Positions 16,849-25,264 of a stretch of DNA of 64,000 nucleotides are shown here, in pieces; positions within the stretch are counted from its first letter, which is position 1, and each line of letters opens with the position of its first letter. Position numbers and translations under genes: made by a program. This DNA is from Streptomyces sp. PR69 (GTDB lineage Bacteria > Actinomycetota > Actinomycetes > Streptomycetales > Streptomycetaceae): the NCBI RefSeq assembly GCF_026420845.1, contig NZ_JAOWCB010000030.1:1-64000 (forward strand). The letters are read 5' to 3'. A model generated the notes under the pieces. It did not search any database. It was not told where the DNA came from and was given only the letters and a program-made list of their open reading frames with translations.

Positions 16849-16881
16849 ACTTCCTGTCGGGAAGTAGGCACTTTGGAGTGC
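16849..16881. promoter_or_regulatory. Two inverted repeats in the AKR/HxlR divergent promoter
   Basis: ACTTCC-5-GGAAGT (16849-16865) and GCACT-4-AGTGC (16868-16881) are both perfect and adjacent, between the reductase start (16781) and the regulator start (16913). Likely operators for the HxlR protein. Confidence 0.5.
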
Positions 16882-16912
16882 GTAACCCACCCATCGGTGA
16901 GAGGTGCGATCA

Positions 16913-17359
16913 GTGGCGACGACGAAGGCGGCCCAGAAGAGAGCTCAGGCCAAGGTGGAGTACAACGCGTTCCTGGCAGGGTGCCCCAGCCGGCAGCTGC
17001 TCGACCGAATCTCGGACAAGTGGGTCGTCCTGATCCTGTGTGCGCTGGGCGGGGACAACAGCCCTGGGCAGCCCGGTACAGCACACGCAGACGCTCCGAA
17101 AGCGATGCGGTACTCCGAGATCTCTCGTCTTCTGGCCGGGGTCAGCCAGAAGATGCTGACCCAGACGCTACGGTCGCTGGAGCGCGATGGCCTGCTCACC
17201 CGTACCGTGACGCCAACCGTCCCTGTCACCGTCTCCTACGAGCTGACCGACCTCGGCCTCTCGCTTCATCACATGACGCGCGGGCTCAGAAACTGGGCGC
17301 AGACACACATGGCCGAGGTCCTCGCAAACCGCGAGAACTACGACGCTCGCACCTCCTGA
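16913..17359 (+). CDS. HxlR-family winged-helix transcriptional regulator
   Basis: 148-residue DNA-binding protein. Family signature CPSRQLLDRISDKWVVLILCALG lies near residues 24-46 with the Cys that serves as redox sensor in some members; MRYSEISRLLAGVSQKMLTQTLRSLERDGLLTR is the winged helix. GTG at 16913 is chosen because GAGAGGTG sits upstream; a GTG three codons earlier is possible. It probably controls the divergent aldo/keto reductase and itself. Confidence 0.9.
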   Translation: MATTKAAQKRAQAKVEYNAFLAGCPSRQLLDRISDKWVVLILCALGGDNSPGQPGTAHADAPKAMRYSEISRLLAGVSQKMLTQTLRSLERDGLLTRTVTPTVPVTVSYELTDLGLSLHHMTRGLRNWAQTHMAEVLANRENYDARTS

Positions 17360-17440
17360 CGACGCACGCCCAACCGCCCAACAGCTCTATGTTCTCGGGT
17401 GCTACACCCTCAACTGCGAAGAGCCCGGAAACCTTTCCCG

Positions 17441-19198
17441 TCAGAGCTGGTCGCTGCGGCGCTCCGTCAGACCGTATTTCTTGGCGATCGCGTTCCACAG
17501 CCCCGACGCTTCCCGCTTCGCCTTCGTCGCCTCGCCGCTCGCCCTGTTCCCCTTGGCCAGCTGCTTGGTGCCGCGCGCCTTGCCGTCCTTGCAGCCCTTC
17601 TCGCCCTTCGTCTGGTCGGCCCAGGCCGCGTAGTGGTCGTCCGCCGTTGCGGAGGCCTGCCATGCCTCGGTGAGGGAGGCGGTGAGCCTGGCGTGGTCGG
17701 GGAGTTGGTCGACGGTCAGGCCCTGCAGCCGGGTCACCAGGCCGCGCCGCTGGTTGGCCGCGGCGCGCAGGTCGGCGGCTGCCTGGTCGAGGTTCTTGCA
17801 CTGCTTGATGTTCTCGACCGAACGGATCACGCTGTCGCGGCTGTTGTTGCTGTCCGCGAGGAGCTTGTCCAGCGCCTTGGCCTGCGGCTCGGCGGGGTCC
17901 GTGGGGGCGGAAGGCGACTTTGAGGTCTGGCTGGGGGCGGGGGAACCGGCGGCGACGTTCTTGCTCGCGCCCGCGTTCTTGGCGTCGTCGTCGCCGTCTC
18001 CGCCGAACATCACGGCGCTGACGCCGAGCCCGAGCACCGCGCAGCCGACGACGACCGCGGCGATCAGCGGCACCCGCGAGGATCTGCGGCGGCCCGCGTC
18101 GGGGTCGGGTGCCTGGGGCTTGTACGGCGCGTAGGCGCGCTGCGGCGACTGCGGCGGTCTCTGATAGGCGGGATGCGGCTGGTGCTGCTGGTGCTGCGGC
18201 TGGTCCGCGAAGCGCGGCAACTGCTGTGTGGCGTCCGCGACATGAGGTGTGCCGCCTCCGCTCTCGCGGAAGAGGTTGTCAAACTCGGCCGGCGGCTGCC
18301 GGTCGCCAGGCGCACCAGGTCTGATGCCGTAGGGCGCGCCGGTGGGCACGGGCGGGATCTGCGCGGTCGGGGCGGCGGCGCTTCCCGGCGCGACCGGCGG
18401 CAGATACTGCGTGGCCTGTACATCGGGCCCCTGCGGGAGTGGCTGGGCGCCCGGGAACTGCGTGGACTCCGCCGAAGCCTTCGGCGGCAGCACGCCAGGC
18501 GCGGCAGAAGTGGACGCGACCGGCGGGATGTACTGCGTCGCGTCGGCGTCACCCCCGGCCGGTGGTCCCTGCGGGGGCGGTCCCTGCGGGGGCATCGGCG
18601 CATACGGAGGAAGCGGCTGGCTCACGGGAGCCGGAACTCCCGCGTACCCCTGCTGGTCGGCGTGGACTCCGTACCCCTGCTGATCCGGCTGCCCTGACGG
18701 GCCAGGCTGGCCCTCATGCCCGGACTGGCCCGCGTATACCGGCTGGCCTTCGTGTCCAGGGTGGCCCAACTGCCTTGCGTGACGGGGCTGCGCCGCATAG
18801 CCCGACTGACCGGCGTAAGCCGACTGCCCCGCATGCCCGGCCTGACCTGACTGGCCCGCGTATCCACGCTGCGTCTGCTGGCCCGCGTACCCGGACTGGC
18901 CCTGCTGACCCCCGTGCCCGGCCTGACCCGACTGCCCCGCGTACCCGAGTTGGGCCTGCTCCCCCGCATGCCCGGACTGGCCCGCATACGGCGACTGGCC
19001 CGGCTGCCCCGCAGGGCCCTGCGGCCCCGGCTGCTGCGGTCCCCAGGGCTGCCCCCACGGCTGGCCGCCCGCCGGAGTCCCCTGTGCGTCGCCGCCGGGT
19101 ATCCAGGGCTCGCTGCCGTCTGCGGGCAGCACGACACCCTCGTGCGCGGGCCGGTCAGCGGGGAGTTGCCGGCCGTCACCCTGTCCGCTTTGCGTCAC
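17441..19198 (-). CDS. Repeat-rich single-pass membrane protein
   Basis: 585-residue protein. Residues 1-380 are a low-complexity Gln/Gly/Ala/Pro region; about residues 60-190 consist of degenerate repeats around YAGQSGQAGHAGQ, followed by Pro-rich blocks ending with ATQYIPPV/ATQYLPPV. One transmembrane helix near residue 385 (VPLIAAVVVGCAVLGLGVSAVMF) follows an Arg cluster, so the repeat part should be cytoplasmic and the C-terminal 180 residues, a helical domain with four Cys-containing or Lys-rich segments (QCKNLDQAAADL), outside. GTG start with AGGAG upstream. Next to the regulator at 19476, as in other streptomycetes (recall). Function unknown. Confidence 0.8.
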   Translation of the reverse strand: MTQSGQGDGRQLPADRPAHEGVVLPADGSEPWIPGGDAQGTPAGGQPWGQPWGPQQPGPQGPAGQPGQSPYAGQSGHAGEQAQLGYAGQSGQAGHGGQQGQSGYAGQQTQRGYAGQSGQAGHAGQSAYAGQSGYAAQPRHARQLGHPGHEGQPVYAGQSGHEGQPGPSGQPDQQGYGVHADQQGYAGVPAPVSQPLPPYAPMPPQGPPPQGPPAGGDADATQYIPPVASTSAAPGVLPPKASAESTQFPGAQPLPQGPDVQATQYLPPVAPGSAAAPTAQIPPVPTGAPYGIRPGAPGDRQPPAEFDNLFRESGGGTPHVADATQQLPRFADQPQHQQHQPHPAYQRPPQSPQRAYAPYKPQAPDPDAGRRRSSRVPLIAAVVVGCAVLGLGVSAVMFGGDGDDDAKNAGASKNVAAGSPAPSQTSKSPSAPTDPAEPQAKALDKLLADSNNSRDSVIRSVENIKQCKNLDQAAADLRAAANQRRGLVTRLQGLTVDQLPDHARLTASLTEAWQASATADDHYAAWADQTKGEKGCKDGKARGTKQLAKGNRASGEATKAKREASGLWNAIAKKYGLTERRSDQL

Positions 19199-19475
19199 CG
19201 GGGACTCCTACATCTGGTGCATCGGGCGTGTGGACCTACGGAACCGTCGGGTCACGCTACCGGCTCCCCCCGGCGCTCCGCACACACGTGTGGCACCCGT
19301 TACAGCGCCTCCGCCGCCGTCCGCCGCCCTCCCGGCCAGGGCTCCCGGCCTACGCCACGGTAGGCACACGGAACCACCACATCGGCCCGTACCGCAGCCC
19401 ACACCGCAGCCCGCACCGGACGCTCACACACACCCGGTCGCACCACCCGGACACAGCCCGCTCTCACCACGCCGC
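19199..19475. other. Intergenic region, nothing recognised
   Basis: 277 bases between two minus-strand genes. It should contain the promoter of the membrane protein gene. Rich in CACAC/CCGCAG repeats around 19380-19460; no clear hairpin or operator. Confidence 0.35.
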
Positions 19476-20858
19476 TCACACCGACTGCAGCCCGACCCTC
19501 GCGTTGAACTCCCGCACCGCCGGCTCGGCCGCGTACGGCTCCAGGCGCAGCTGCAGATCCTCCAGATACTCCGCGCCCCGGCTGGACCGCAGCGACCCCA
19601 TCAGCTCGACGGCCCGCGCCCCCGTCGCGCACGCGAGTTCCACCTCCCGCTGCTGGACTTGTGCCGAGGCGAGCAGGACATAGCCGATCGCCCGCCGTCT
19701 GGCCCGCGACTCCGGGTGGCCTTCGAGGGCGTCGGCCGCATGCCGTGCGGCGGTCCCGGCCTGCCCCAGGTCGCGATAGCAGTGGGCCAGCTCGTCCGCG
19801 AGATACGCCCGGTCGAAGTGGGCGATCCACGCGGGGTCGTCCCCGGACGCGCCGTCGGCCCGCTCCAGCGCCGCGACCGCCCGGCCCGCCGCCTCCAGGC
19901 AGGTGCGGGAGTCGCCGAGCAGCGCGTGCCCGCGCGCCTCCGCCGCCAGGAACATCGCCTCCGCCCTCGGCGTGACCTGCCCCCGCGTGCCCTCCTGCGC
20001 GGCGCGCGCAAGCTGCGCGATCTCTCTGGGGTTGCCCAGCTGCGCCGCGAGGTGGCTCATCGAGGCGGCCAGCACATAGCCGCCGTAGGCGCGGTCGCCC
20101 GCCGCCTGCGCTAGTCTCAGCGCCTGGATGTAGTACCGCTGGGCAAGGCCGGGCTGACCGGTGTCGACGGCCATATAACCCGCCAGCTCGGTCAGCCGCG
20201 CGACCGCCGCGAACAGCTCGCGCCCGACCGATTCCCGGTACGACCCGGAGAGCAGCCCGGAGATCACGCTGTTGAGGTAGTGCACGACCACGGGCCGCAC
20301 ATGACCGCTGCCGAAGCGGTGGTCGAGGTCGTTGAGCGCGGCGGTCATCGCCCGCACCGCCGCGACGTCGGACATCCCGACGCGCGCGCCCGCGTTCCGC
20401 GCCACCTGCGGGTCCGCGCCCGTGATCAGCCAGTCCCGGCTGGGCTCGACGAGCGCGGAGGCCGCGACCGCGGAGCCCGACAGGAAGTCCCGGCGGCCCA
20501 CGTCGCTCCGCCACAGCTCGCAGACCTGCTCGATCGCGCCCAGCACGGTCGGCGAGAACTGCAGTCCGACGCCGGAGGCGAGGTTTTTGCCGTTCGCCAT
20601 CCCGATCTCGTCGATCGTGACCGTGCGGCCCAGCTTGCGGCCGAGCGCCTCGGCGATGATGCCCGGCGCCCGGCCGCGCGGCTGCTGGCCGCGCAGCCAG
20701 CGGGCCACCGACGTCTTGTCGTACCGAAGATCCAACCCCCGCTCCGCGCCGACCATGTTGACGCGACGGGCCAGCCCTGCGTTGGAACACCCGGCTTCCT
20801 GGATGAGCGCCTGCAATCGCTCGTTCGGCTGTCGGGCGACGAGAGGCCTGGCTGCCAT
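19476..20858 (-). CDS. Helix-turn-helix regulator with TPR-like repeat domain
   Basis: 460-residue cytosolic regulator. The N-terminal HTH is seen in GCSNAGLARRVNMVG and the segment DKTSVARWLRGQQP; the motif RRDFLSGSAVAAS near residue 122 is typical of this Streptomyces family. The C-terminal 300 residues are a helical TPR-like solenoid (VARLTELAGYMAVDTGQPGLA, AYLADELAHCYRDLGQAGTA). It resembles NsdA-type regulators of development and antibiotic production, but identity is not claimed. ATG 20858 has AGGGGG upstream. Confidence 0.82.
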   Translation of the reverse strand: MAARPLVARQPNERLQALIQEAGCSNAGLARRVNMVGAERGLDLRYDKTSVARWLRGQQPRGRAPGIIAEALGRKLGRTVTIDEIGMANGKNLASGVGLQFSPTVLGAIEQVCELWRSDVGRRDFLSGSAVAASALVEPSRDWLITGADPQVARNAGARVGMSDVAAVRAMTAALNDLDHRFGSGHVRPVVVHYLNSVISGLLSGSYRESVGRELFAAVARLTELAGYMAVDTGQPGLAQRYYIQALRLAQAAGDRAYGGYVLAASMSHLAAQLGNPREIAQLARAAQEGTRGQVTPRAEAMFLAAEARGHALLGDSRTCLEAAGRAVAALERADGASGDDPAWIAHFDRAYLADELAHCYRDLGQAGTAARHAADALEGHPESRARRRAIGYVLLASAQVQQREVELACATGARAVELMGSLRSSRGAEYLEDLQLRLEPYAAEPAVREFNARVGLQSV

Positions 20859-21117
20859 TGACTACCCCCTGAGGCCGGCTGATCGGTCCACCACAGTGAT
20901 CAATGCCCGGCTGATATACGGAGAATGCAGAATGGTTCGGTTTTTGTCGCTTTTTGCCGGAAGGCTCGTCTCCGGCAGTTGGCTACCCGCCCGCCGCAGC
21001 ACAGCCGCATGCGCGCCCCCACCCGTGCACCCATGCGCCCCCGTATGCAGGATCGATGCTCCGCCACCCGCCGCGTGACGCCCGTAACCCAAGGTGACGG
21101 GGGGAGTTGAGTGTGTC
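20859..21117. promoter_or_regulatory. Divergent promoter region of the HTH/TPR regulator and prim-pol-like gene
   Basis: 259 bases. Around 20939-20962 two imperfect copies of GTTTTTGTCG/CTTTTTGCCG occur, resembling the TTTTTGCC arm at 25176-25183. No gene. Confidence 0.35.
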
Positions 21118-21879
21118 GTGGAAGAGACCATCGGAGTCAGCGCAGTCAGCTCAGTCAGCTCAGCCAGCGCCGTCAGCGGAGTCAGCGGAGTCTCCGGAGT
21201 CGGCACGGAAACCGCGCAGATCCCCCAGCAGCGGGGCGAGCAACTGCTGGACAGCGCCGTGCGGTACGCGGAGGAGCGGCACTGGGACGTGTTCCCCGGC
21301 ACCTGGCTGGAGCCGGTGGACGGCAGGGAACTCTGCTCGTGCGGCGAGGCGGCCTGCCCGGCGCCGGGCGCGCACCCGGCCAGGCCGGACTGGGCGCACC
21401 AGGCGACAGGCAGCGCGGTGGCGGCACGCAGAATGTGGTCCAAGCATCCGAAGGCCTCGATCCTGCTGCCCACCGGCCGTACGTTCGACGCGCTGGACGT
21501 CTCGGAGTCCGCTGGCTTTCTGGCGCTGGCCCGTCTTGAGCGGATGGACCTGCCGCTCGGTCCGGTGACCTGCACCCCGGACCGGCGGATGCTGTTCTTC
21601 GTCCTTCCCGGCGGCGCGGCCAAGGTCCCCGACCTGGTCCGCGGGCTCGGCTGGATGCCCAGTGCGATCGATCTCGTGCCGCGCGGCGAGGGTCACTATG
21701 TGGCGGCGCCGCCGACCCGCGTCGGCGGCCATGGCGCGGTGCAGTGGGCGCGCCGCCCGACGCCCGCCAACCGCTGGCTGCCTGACGCGGAGGAGTTGAT
21801 CAGCGCGCTGGCGTATGCGTGCGGGCGCGAGGCGGCCGCGGCGAGGTCGGCGCGCAGGGCAGGGCCGGCGGGGGCCTGA
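21118..21879 (+). CDS. Bifunctional DNA primase/polymerase-like protein
   Basis: 253-residue protein of the prim-pol-domain family common in Streptomyces. Family stretches: LLDSAVRYAEERHWDVFPGTWLE, LCSCGEAACPAPGAHP (zinc-type cysteines) and MWSKHPKASILLPTGRTFD. GTG at 21118 gives the usual MEETI-type start. An unusual Ser/Val/Gly stretch (VSAVSSVSSASAVSGVSGVSGV-like, residues 6-27) is encoded by tandem 6-9 base repeats and is not expected in the family. Whether it has primase activity is unknown; key acidic residues of active prim-pol enzymes cannot be confirmed. Confidence 0.75.
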   Translation: MEETIGVSAVSSVSSASAVSGVSGVSGVGTETAQIPQQRGEQLLDSAVRYAEERHWDVFPGTWLEPVDGRELCSCGEAACPAPGAHPARPDWAHQATGSAVAARRMWSKHPKASILLPTGRTFDALDVSESAGFLALARLERMDLPLGPVTCTPDRRMLFFVLPGGAAKVPDLVRGLGWMPSAIDLVPRGEGHYVAAPPTRVGGHGAVQWARRPTPANRWLPDAEELISALAYACGREAAAARSARRAGPAGA

Positions 21880-21967
21880 GGAGGGGCCTAAGCCTGAGGG
21901 ACCGGCGGGCCTGCGCGAGTCGGCCGGGGCCTGAGCCCTGCCGCCTCCTGCGGCGTTGCTTAGGGTG

Positions 21968-21987
21968 GTCCCCGTACATACGGGGAC
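21968..21987. promoter_or_regulatory. Palindrome in front of the ABC exporter genes
   Basis: GTCCCCGTACATACGGGGAC has perfect 9-base arms around CA and ends 18 bases before the ATPase ATG. It could be an operator of a dimeric regulator or a hairpin in the 5' leader controlling translation. Confidence 0.5.
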
Positions 21988-22005
21988 ATCGAAAGGCAGG
22001 CCGCC

Positions 22006-22845
22006 ATGCCGGACCAGGCAGCGCACCAGGCCACGGAAGCACTTTCCACATCCGCGGTGGGCGGAGCGTCACCAGCGCCGCCCGCCGTTCTCGTCCAGGG
22101 CCTGTGGAAGAGGTTCGGCGATCATGTCGCGGTCTCGGGGGTCGATCTGATGCTGCCCGCCGGCCGGTTCATCGGTCTGGTCGGCCCGAACGGCGCGGGC
22201 AAGACCACCACTCTGTCGATGGTGACCGGGCTGCTCCGCCCCGACCAGGGCCGTATCGAGGTGGCCGGGCACGACGTCTGGCATGACCCGGTCGAGGTCA
22301 AGTCCCGCATCGGGGTGCTGCCCGAGGGTCTCCGCCTCTTCGAGCGGCTGTCCGGGCGTGAGCTGCTGGCGTACAACGGGCGGCTGCGCGGGCTGCCCGG
22401 CGACGAGGTCGACAAGCGGGCGTCCCAGCTGCTGGACGTGCTCGACCTCGCGGGGGCGCAGCACAAGCTGGTCGTCGACTACTCGACCGGCATGCGCAAG
22501 AAGATCGGCCTGGCGGCCGCGCTGCTGCACAACCCGGAAGTGCTGTTCCTGGACGAGCCGTTCGAGGGCGTCGACCCGGTGTCGGCGCAGACCATCCGCG
22601 GGGTACTGGAGCGGTACACCGCCTCGGGCGCGACCGTCGCCTTCTCCAGCCATGTGATGGAGCTGGTGGAGTCGCTGTGCGACTGGGTGGCCGTGATGGC
22701 GGCGGGCCGCATCCGTGCGCAGGGGCCGCTGGCCGAGGTGCGCGGGGACGCCCCCTCGCTGCAGCAGGCGTTCCTGGAACTCGTCGGCGCGAACGGCCGG
22801 GACGCCGGGCAGTCGCTGGACTGGCTGGGCGGCGGCACGCGATGA
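22006..22845 (+). CDS. ABC transporter ATP-binding protein
   Basis: 279-residue ATPase of the multidrug/ABC-2 exporter type. Walker A GPNGAGKTT (near residue 63), signature YSTGMRKKI (near 162), Walker B VLFLDEPFEGVD and switch FSSHVM are all intact. ATG at 22006 with AAAGGCAGG upstream. Its stop overlaps the start of the permease gene (ATGA), so the two form one exporter. Substrate unknown; regulation may act through the palindrome just upstream. Confidence 0.95.
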   Translation: MPDQAAHQATEALSTSAVGGASPAPPAVLVQGLWKRFGDHVAVSGVDLMLPAGRFIGLVGPNGAGKTTTLSMVTGLLRPDQGRIEVAGHDVWHDPVEVKSRIGVLPEGLRLFERLSGRELLAYNGRLRGLPGDEVDKRASQLLDVLDLAGAQHKLVVDYSTGMRKKIGLAAALLHNPEVLFLDEPFEGVDPVSAQTIRGVLERYTASGATVAFSSHVMELVESLCDWVAVMAAGRIRAQGPLAEVRGDAPSLQQAFLELVGANGRDAGQSLDWLGGGTR

Positions 22846-24509
22846 CGACTCCGCCGACGACCCCGCTGACCACCCCGGCGGCCACCCCCGCCGCACCCCA
22901 CTCCCACTCCCCCTCCCTCACCTCCGTCTTCGTACGGCTCAAGCTGTCGCTGCTGGCCAACGGGCTGCGCCAGTCGTCGGGCCGTACGGCGGCCTTCGTC
23001 ACCTCGCTCGTGCTGACGGCGCTGTTCGCGGCGGGCCTGATGCTCGGCCTGCTCGGACTGCGCGGTCATGACCATGCCGCGTCCCTGGTCGTCCCGCTGA
23101 TCGGGCTGCTGGCGCTGGGCTGGGCGACGATGCCGCTGTTCTTCCCGAGCGGGGACGAGACGCTGGACCCGACGCGTCTGGTGATGCTGCCGCTGCGGCC
23201 GCGGCCGCTGGTCTCGGCGCTGCTGGTCACCTCGCTGGTGGGCATCGGGCCGCTGTTCACGCTGTGCCTCGCGGTCGGCTGCGCGCTGGCCCTGGCGCAC
23301 GGGGCGGCCGGCGTGGCCGTCTCCGTCCTGGCCGTGCCGCTGACGCTGCTGGTGTGCGTGGCGCTGGCGCGGGCCGTCGCGGCGGGCAACATCCGGCTGC
23401 TCACCTCGCGCAAGGGCCGCGATCTGGCGGTGCTGAGCGGTCTGGTGATCGCGGTGGGCATCCAGTTCGTCAACTTCGGCACGCAGCGGCTGACCGAGGC
23501 GGGCGGGCTCGCGGCGCTCGACCCCGCGGCGCAGATCGTGCAGTGGCTGCCGCCCGCCTCCGCGCTGGCCGCGGTGGACGCGGCGAGCGAGGGCGCGTAC
23601 GGCACGGCGGCCGTGCAGCTGGCGCTGTCCGGGGCCGCGCTGGCCGGCTGCCTGTGGCTGTGGCAGCGCAGCCTGACGAAGCTGATGACCTCGCCGGACG
23701 GCTCCACGCTCGCGGCCGCCGCGGAGCCCACCCGCAAGGACCCCGCCGCCGGGCGCGGGGGCGGCCTGCACGCGCTGCTGCCCGACGGTCGTACGGGCAC
23801 GGTGATGCAGCGGAGCCTGCGCTATGTCTGGCGCGACCCCAAGACCAAAGCCGCCTGGACGACGGCGCTGGCGATCGGTCTGATCGTGCCGCTGTTCAAC
23901 GCCCTTCAGGGCACGGGCTCGCTCTATCTGGCGTGCTTCGCGGCCGGGATGCTCGGCGTCCAGATGTACAACCAGTTCGGGCAGGACACCTCGGCGTTCT
24001 GGATGGTCGCGCTGACCATCTCGTCACCCCGGGACGCGTACGAGGAACTGCGCGCGCGTGCGCTGGCGTTGCTGGTGATCACCCTCCCGTACACCGTCTT
24101 CGTGGTGGTCCTCACCACCGTGCTGCTGGGCGACTGGACCGCGCTGCCCGAGGTGCTGGGCCTGTCCTTCGCCCTGCTCGGCGCGATGCTGGCGACGGGC
24201 GCGGTGGCCTCGGCCCGCTTCCCGTACTCCATCCCGCAGGACAGCGCGTACAAGAACGTCGCCCCGGGGCAGGGGGCAATCGCCTGGATGTCCATCCTCG
24301 GCGGCATGGTCGCCGGCGCGCTGCTGTGCGCCCCGCTCATCGCCGCCGCCATCTGGCTCCACGCGACCGGCACGGACGGCGCCCGCTGGCTCCTCCTCCC
24401 CGCGGGCGCGGGGTACGGCATCCTCCTCGGCTGGGCGGGCCTGCGGCTGGCCGCCCCGCAGACGGCGAAGCGTCTTCCGGAGATCCTGGCGGCGGTCAGC
24501 AAGGCGTGA
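22842..24509 (+). CDS. ABC exporter membrane subunit
   Basis: 555-residue integral membrane protein with roughly twelve hydrophobic helices (for example TAAFVTSLVLTALFAAGL and VFVVVLTTVLLG). The N terminus is Thr/Pro-rich (MTTPPTTPLTTPAATPAAP) before the first helix. A cytoplasmic segment with SLRYVWRDPKTKAAW lies in the middle, seen in actinobacterial ABC-2-like transporters. ATG overlaps the ATPase stop by 4 bases. Works with the ATPase at 22006. Confidence 0.9.
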   Translation: MTTPPTTPLTTPAATPAAPHSHSPSLTSVFVRLKLSLLANGLRQSSGRTAAFVTSLVLTALFAAGLMLGLLGLRGHDHAASLVVPLIGLLALGWATMPLFFPSGDETLDPTRLVMLPLRPRPLVSALLVTSLVGIGPLFTLCLAVGCALALAHGAAGVAVSVLAVPLTLLVCVALARAVAAGNIRLLTSRKGRDLAVLSGLVIAVGIQFVNFGTQRLTEAGGLAALDPAAQIVQWLPPASALAAVDAASEGAYGTAAVQLALSGAALAGCLWLWQRSLTKLMTSPDGSTLAAAAEPTRKDPAAGRGGGLHALLPDGRTGTVMQRSLRYVWRDPKTKAAWTTALAIGLIVPLFNALQGTGSLYLACFAAGMLGVQMYNQFGQDTSAFWMVALTISSPRDAYEELRARALALLVITLPYTVFVVVLTTVLLGDWTALPEVLGLSFALLGAMLATGAVASARFPYSIPQDSAYKNVAPGQGAIAWMSILGGMVAGALLCAPLIAAAIWLHATGTDGARWLLLPAGAGYGILLGWAGLRLAAPQTAKRLPEILAAVSKA

Positions 24510-24562
24510 CGGGCATGACGGCGATGTTTGCGTTGAAGTTGAACATGGTGGCGTGCGCGTGC

Positions 24563-24590
24563 GGCTCATCGGCTGAGCCTTTCGCTCAGC
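24563..24590. terminator. Competing hairpins at convergent gene ends
   Basis: GGCTCA-5-TGAGCC (24563-24579) and GCTGAGC-5-GCTCAGC (24572-24590) overlap, giving mutually exclusive stems. They lie between the permease stop and the ATPase gene stop (24586-24588) and could terminate both strands. Confidence 0.45.
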
Positions 24591-24987
24591 AGGCTCTGAC
24601 CAGCTCGAACCACACTCCCTTGCCGTCCTGCGCCCCCAGCCCGAGGGGCGCGCCGGTCTCGGTGCCCCAGCGTCCCTCGGTGACGGCGTCCACCAGCCAC
24701 ATGCCGCGCCCGCTCGCGCCGTCGTAGCCGTGCAGCATCACGGGGCGTCGGCGCTCTCCGTCGTACACGGTGACCCGTACGCCCTTGTCCTGTACGGCCA
24801 GCCAGAGGAGGGAGCCGATCCCCGTCGCGTGGCGATAGGCGTTGGTGACCAGCTCTGAGGTGCACAGCGCGGCGGGGTCGACGAAGTCGTCCAGCTCCTG
24901 GGCGCGCAGCACGGAGGCGACGAAGTCGCGGGCGATGCGGGGGGAGGTGGGGAGGGGAGGGCAGAAGAGCGTGTACGAGTAGGGCAT
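24586..24987 (-). CDS. RsbW-like ATP-binding protein of a WhiJ/AbaA-type set
   Basis: 133-residue GHKL ATPase. N box ELVTNAYRHA (near residue 45), YDGERRRPV and GRGMWLVDAV are visible; the start MPYSYTLFCPPLP and end KGVWFEL fit the short ATPases encoded beside XRE/DUF397 pairs. Divergent from the XRE regulator at 25265 with its DUF397 partner, the three-gene arrangement known from whiJ and abaA loci, which influence development and antibiotic production. Confidence 0.88.
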   Translation of the reverse strand: MPYSYTLFCPPLPTSPRIARDFVASVLRAQELDDFVDPAALCTSELVTNAYRHATGIGSLLWLAVQDKGVRVTVYDGERRRPVMLHGYDGASGRGMWLVDAVTEGRWGTETGAPLGLGAQDGKGVWFELVRAC

Positions 24988-25151
24988 GGCGTATCAGCTC
25001 CAGGTGGGGAGTGGGGTGATCCCGGCCGGTGGCCTTGCCCGCCGTCAGCAGATGGGCGGGTGCGCTTCCGGCCGTCAACGAGTGCGCCTCGCCGCGGGAG
25101 GCCACGAAGACCGTCCACAACAAAGCGCGTTGAAGCCGCTACCGACCGTAG

Positions 25152-25183
25152 GGCAAAAAATAATGGTGGCGCAACTTTTTGCC
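25152..25183. promoter_or_regulatory. Inverted repeat in the ATPase/XRE divergent promoter
   Basis: GGCAAAAA (25152-25159) and TTTTTGCC (25176-25183) form 8-base arms with a 16-base spacer in an otherwise G+C-rich region, 82 bases upstream of the XRE start. A candidate site for the XRE protein. Confidence 0.45.
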
Positions 25184-25264
25184 GAGGATTGATTCCGGCT
25201 CGCGGCTCCGTGCCATGCTGACGCTCGCCTACCCATCGTCAGGGCCAGCAGGGAGAGTTGAACC

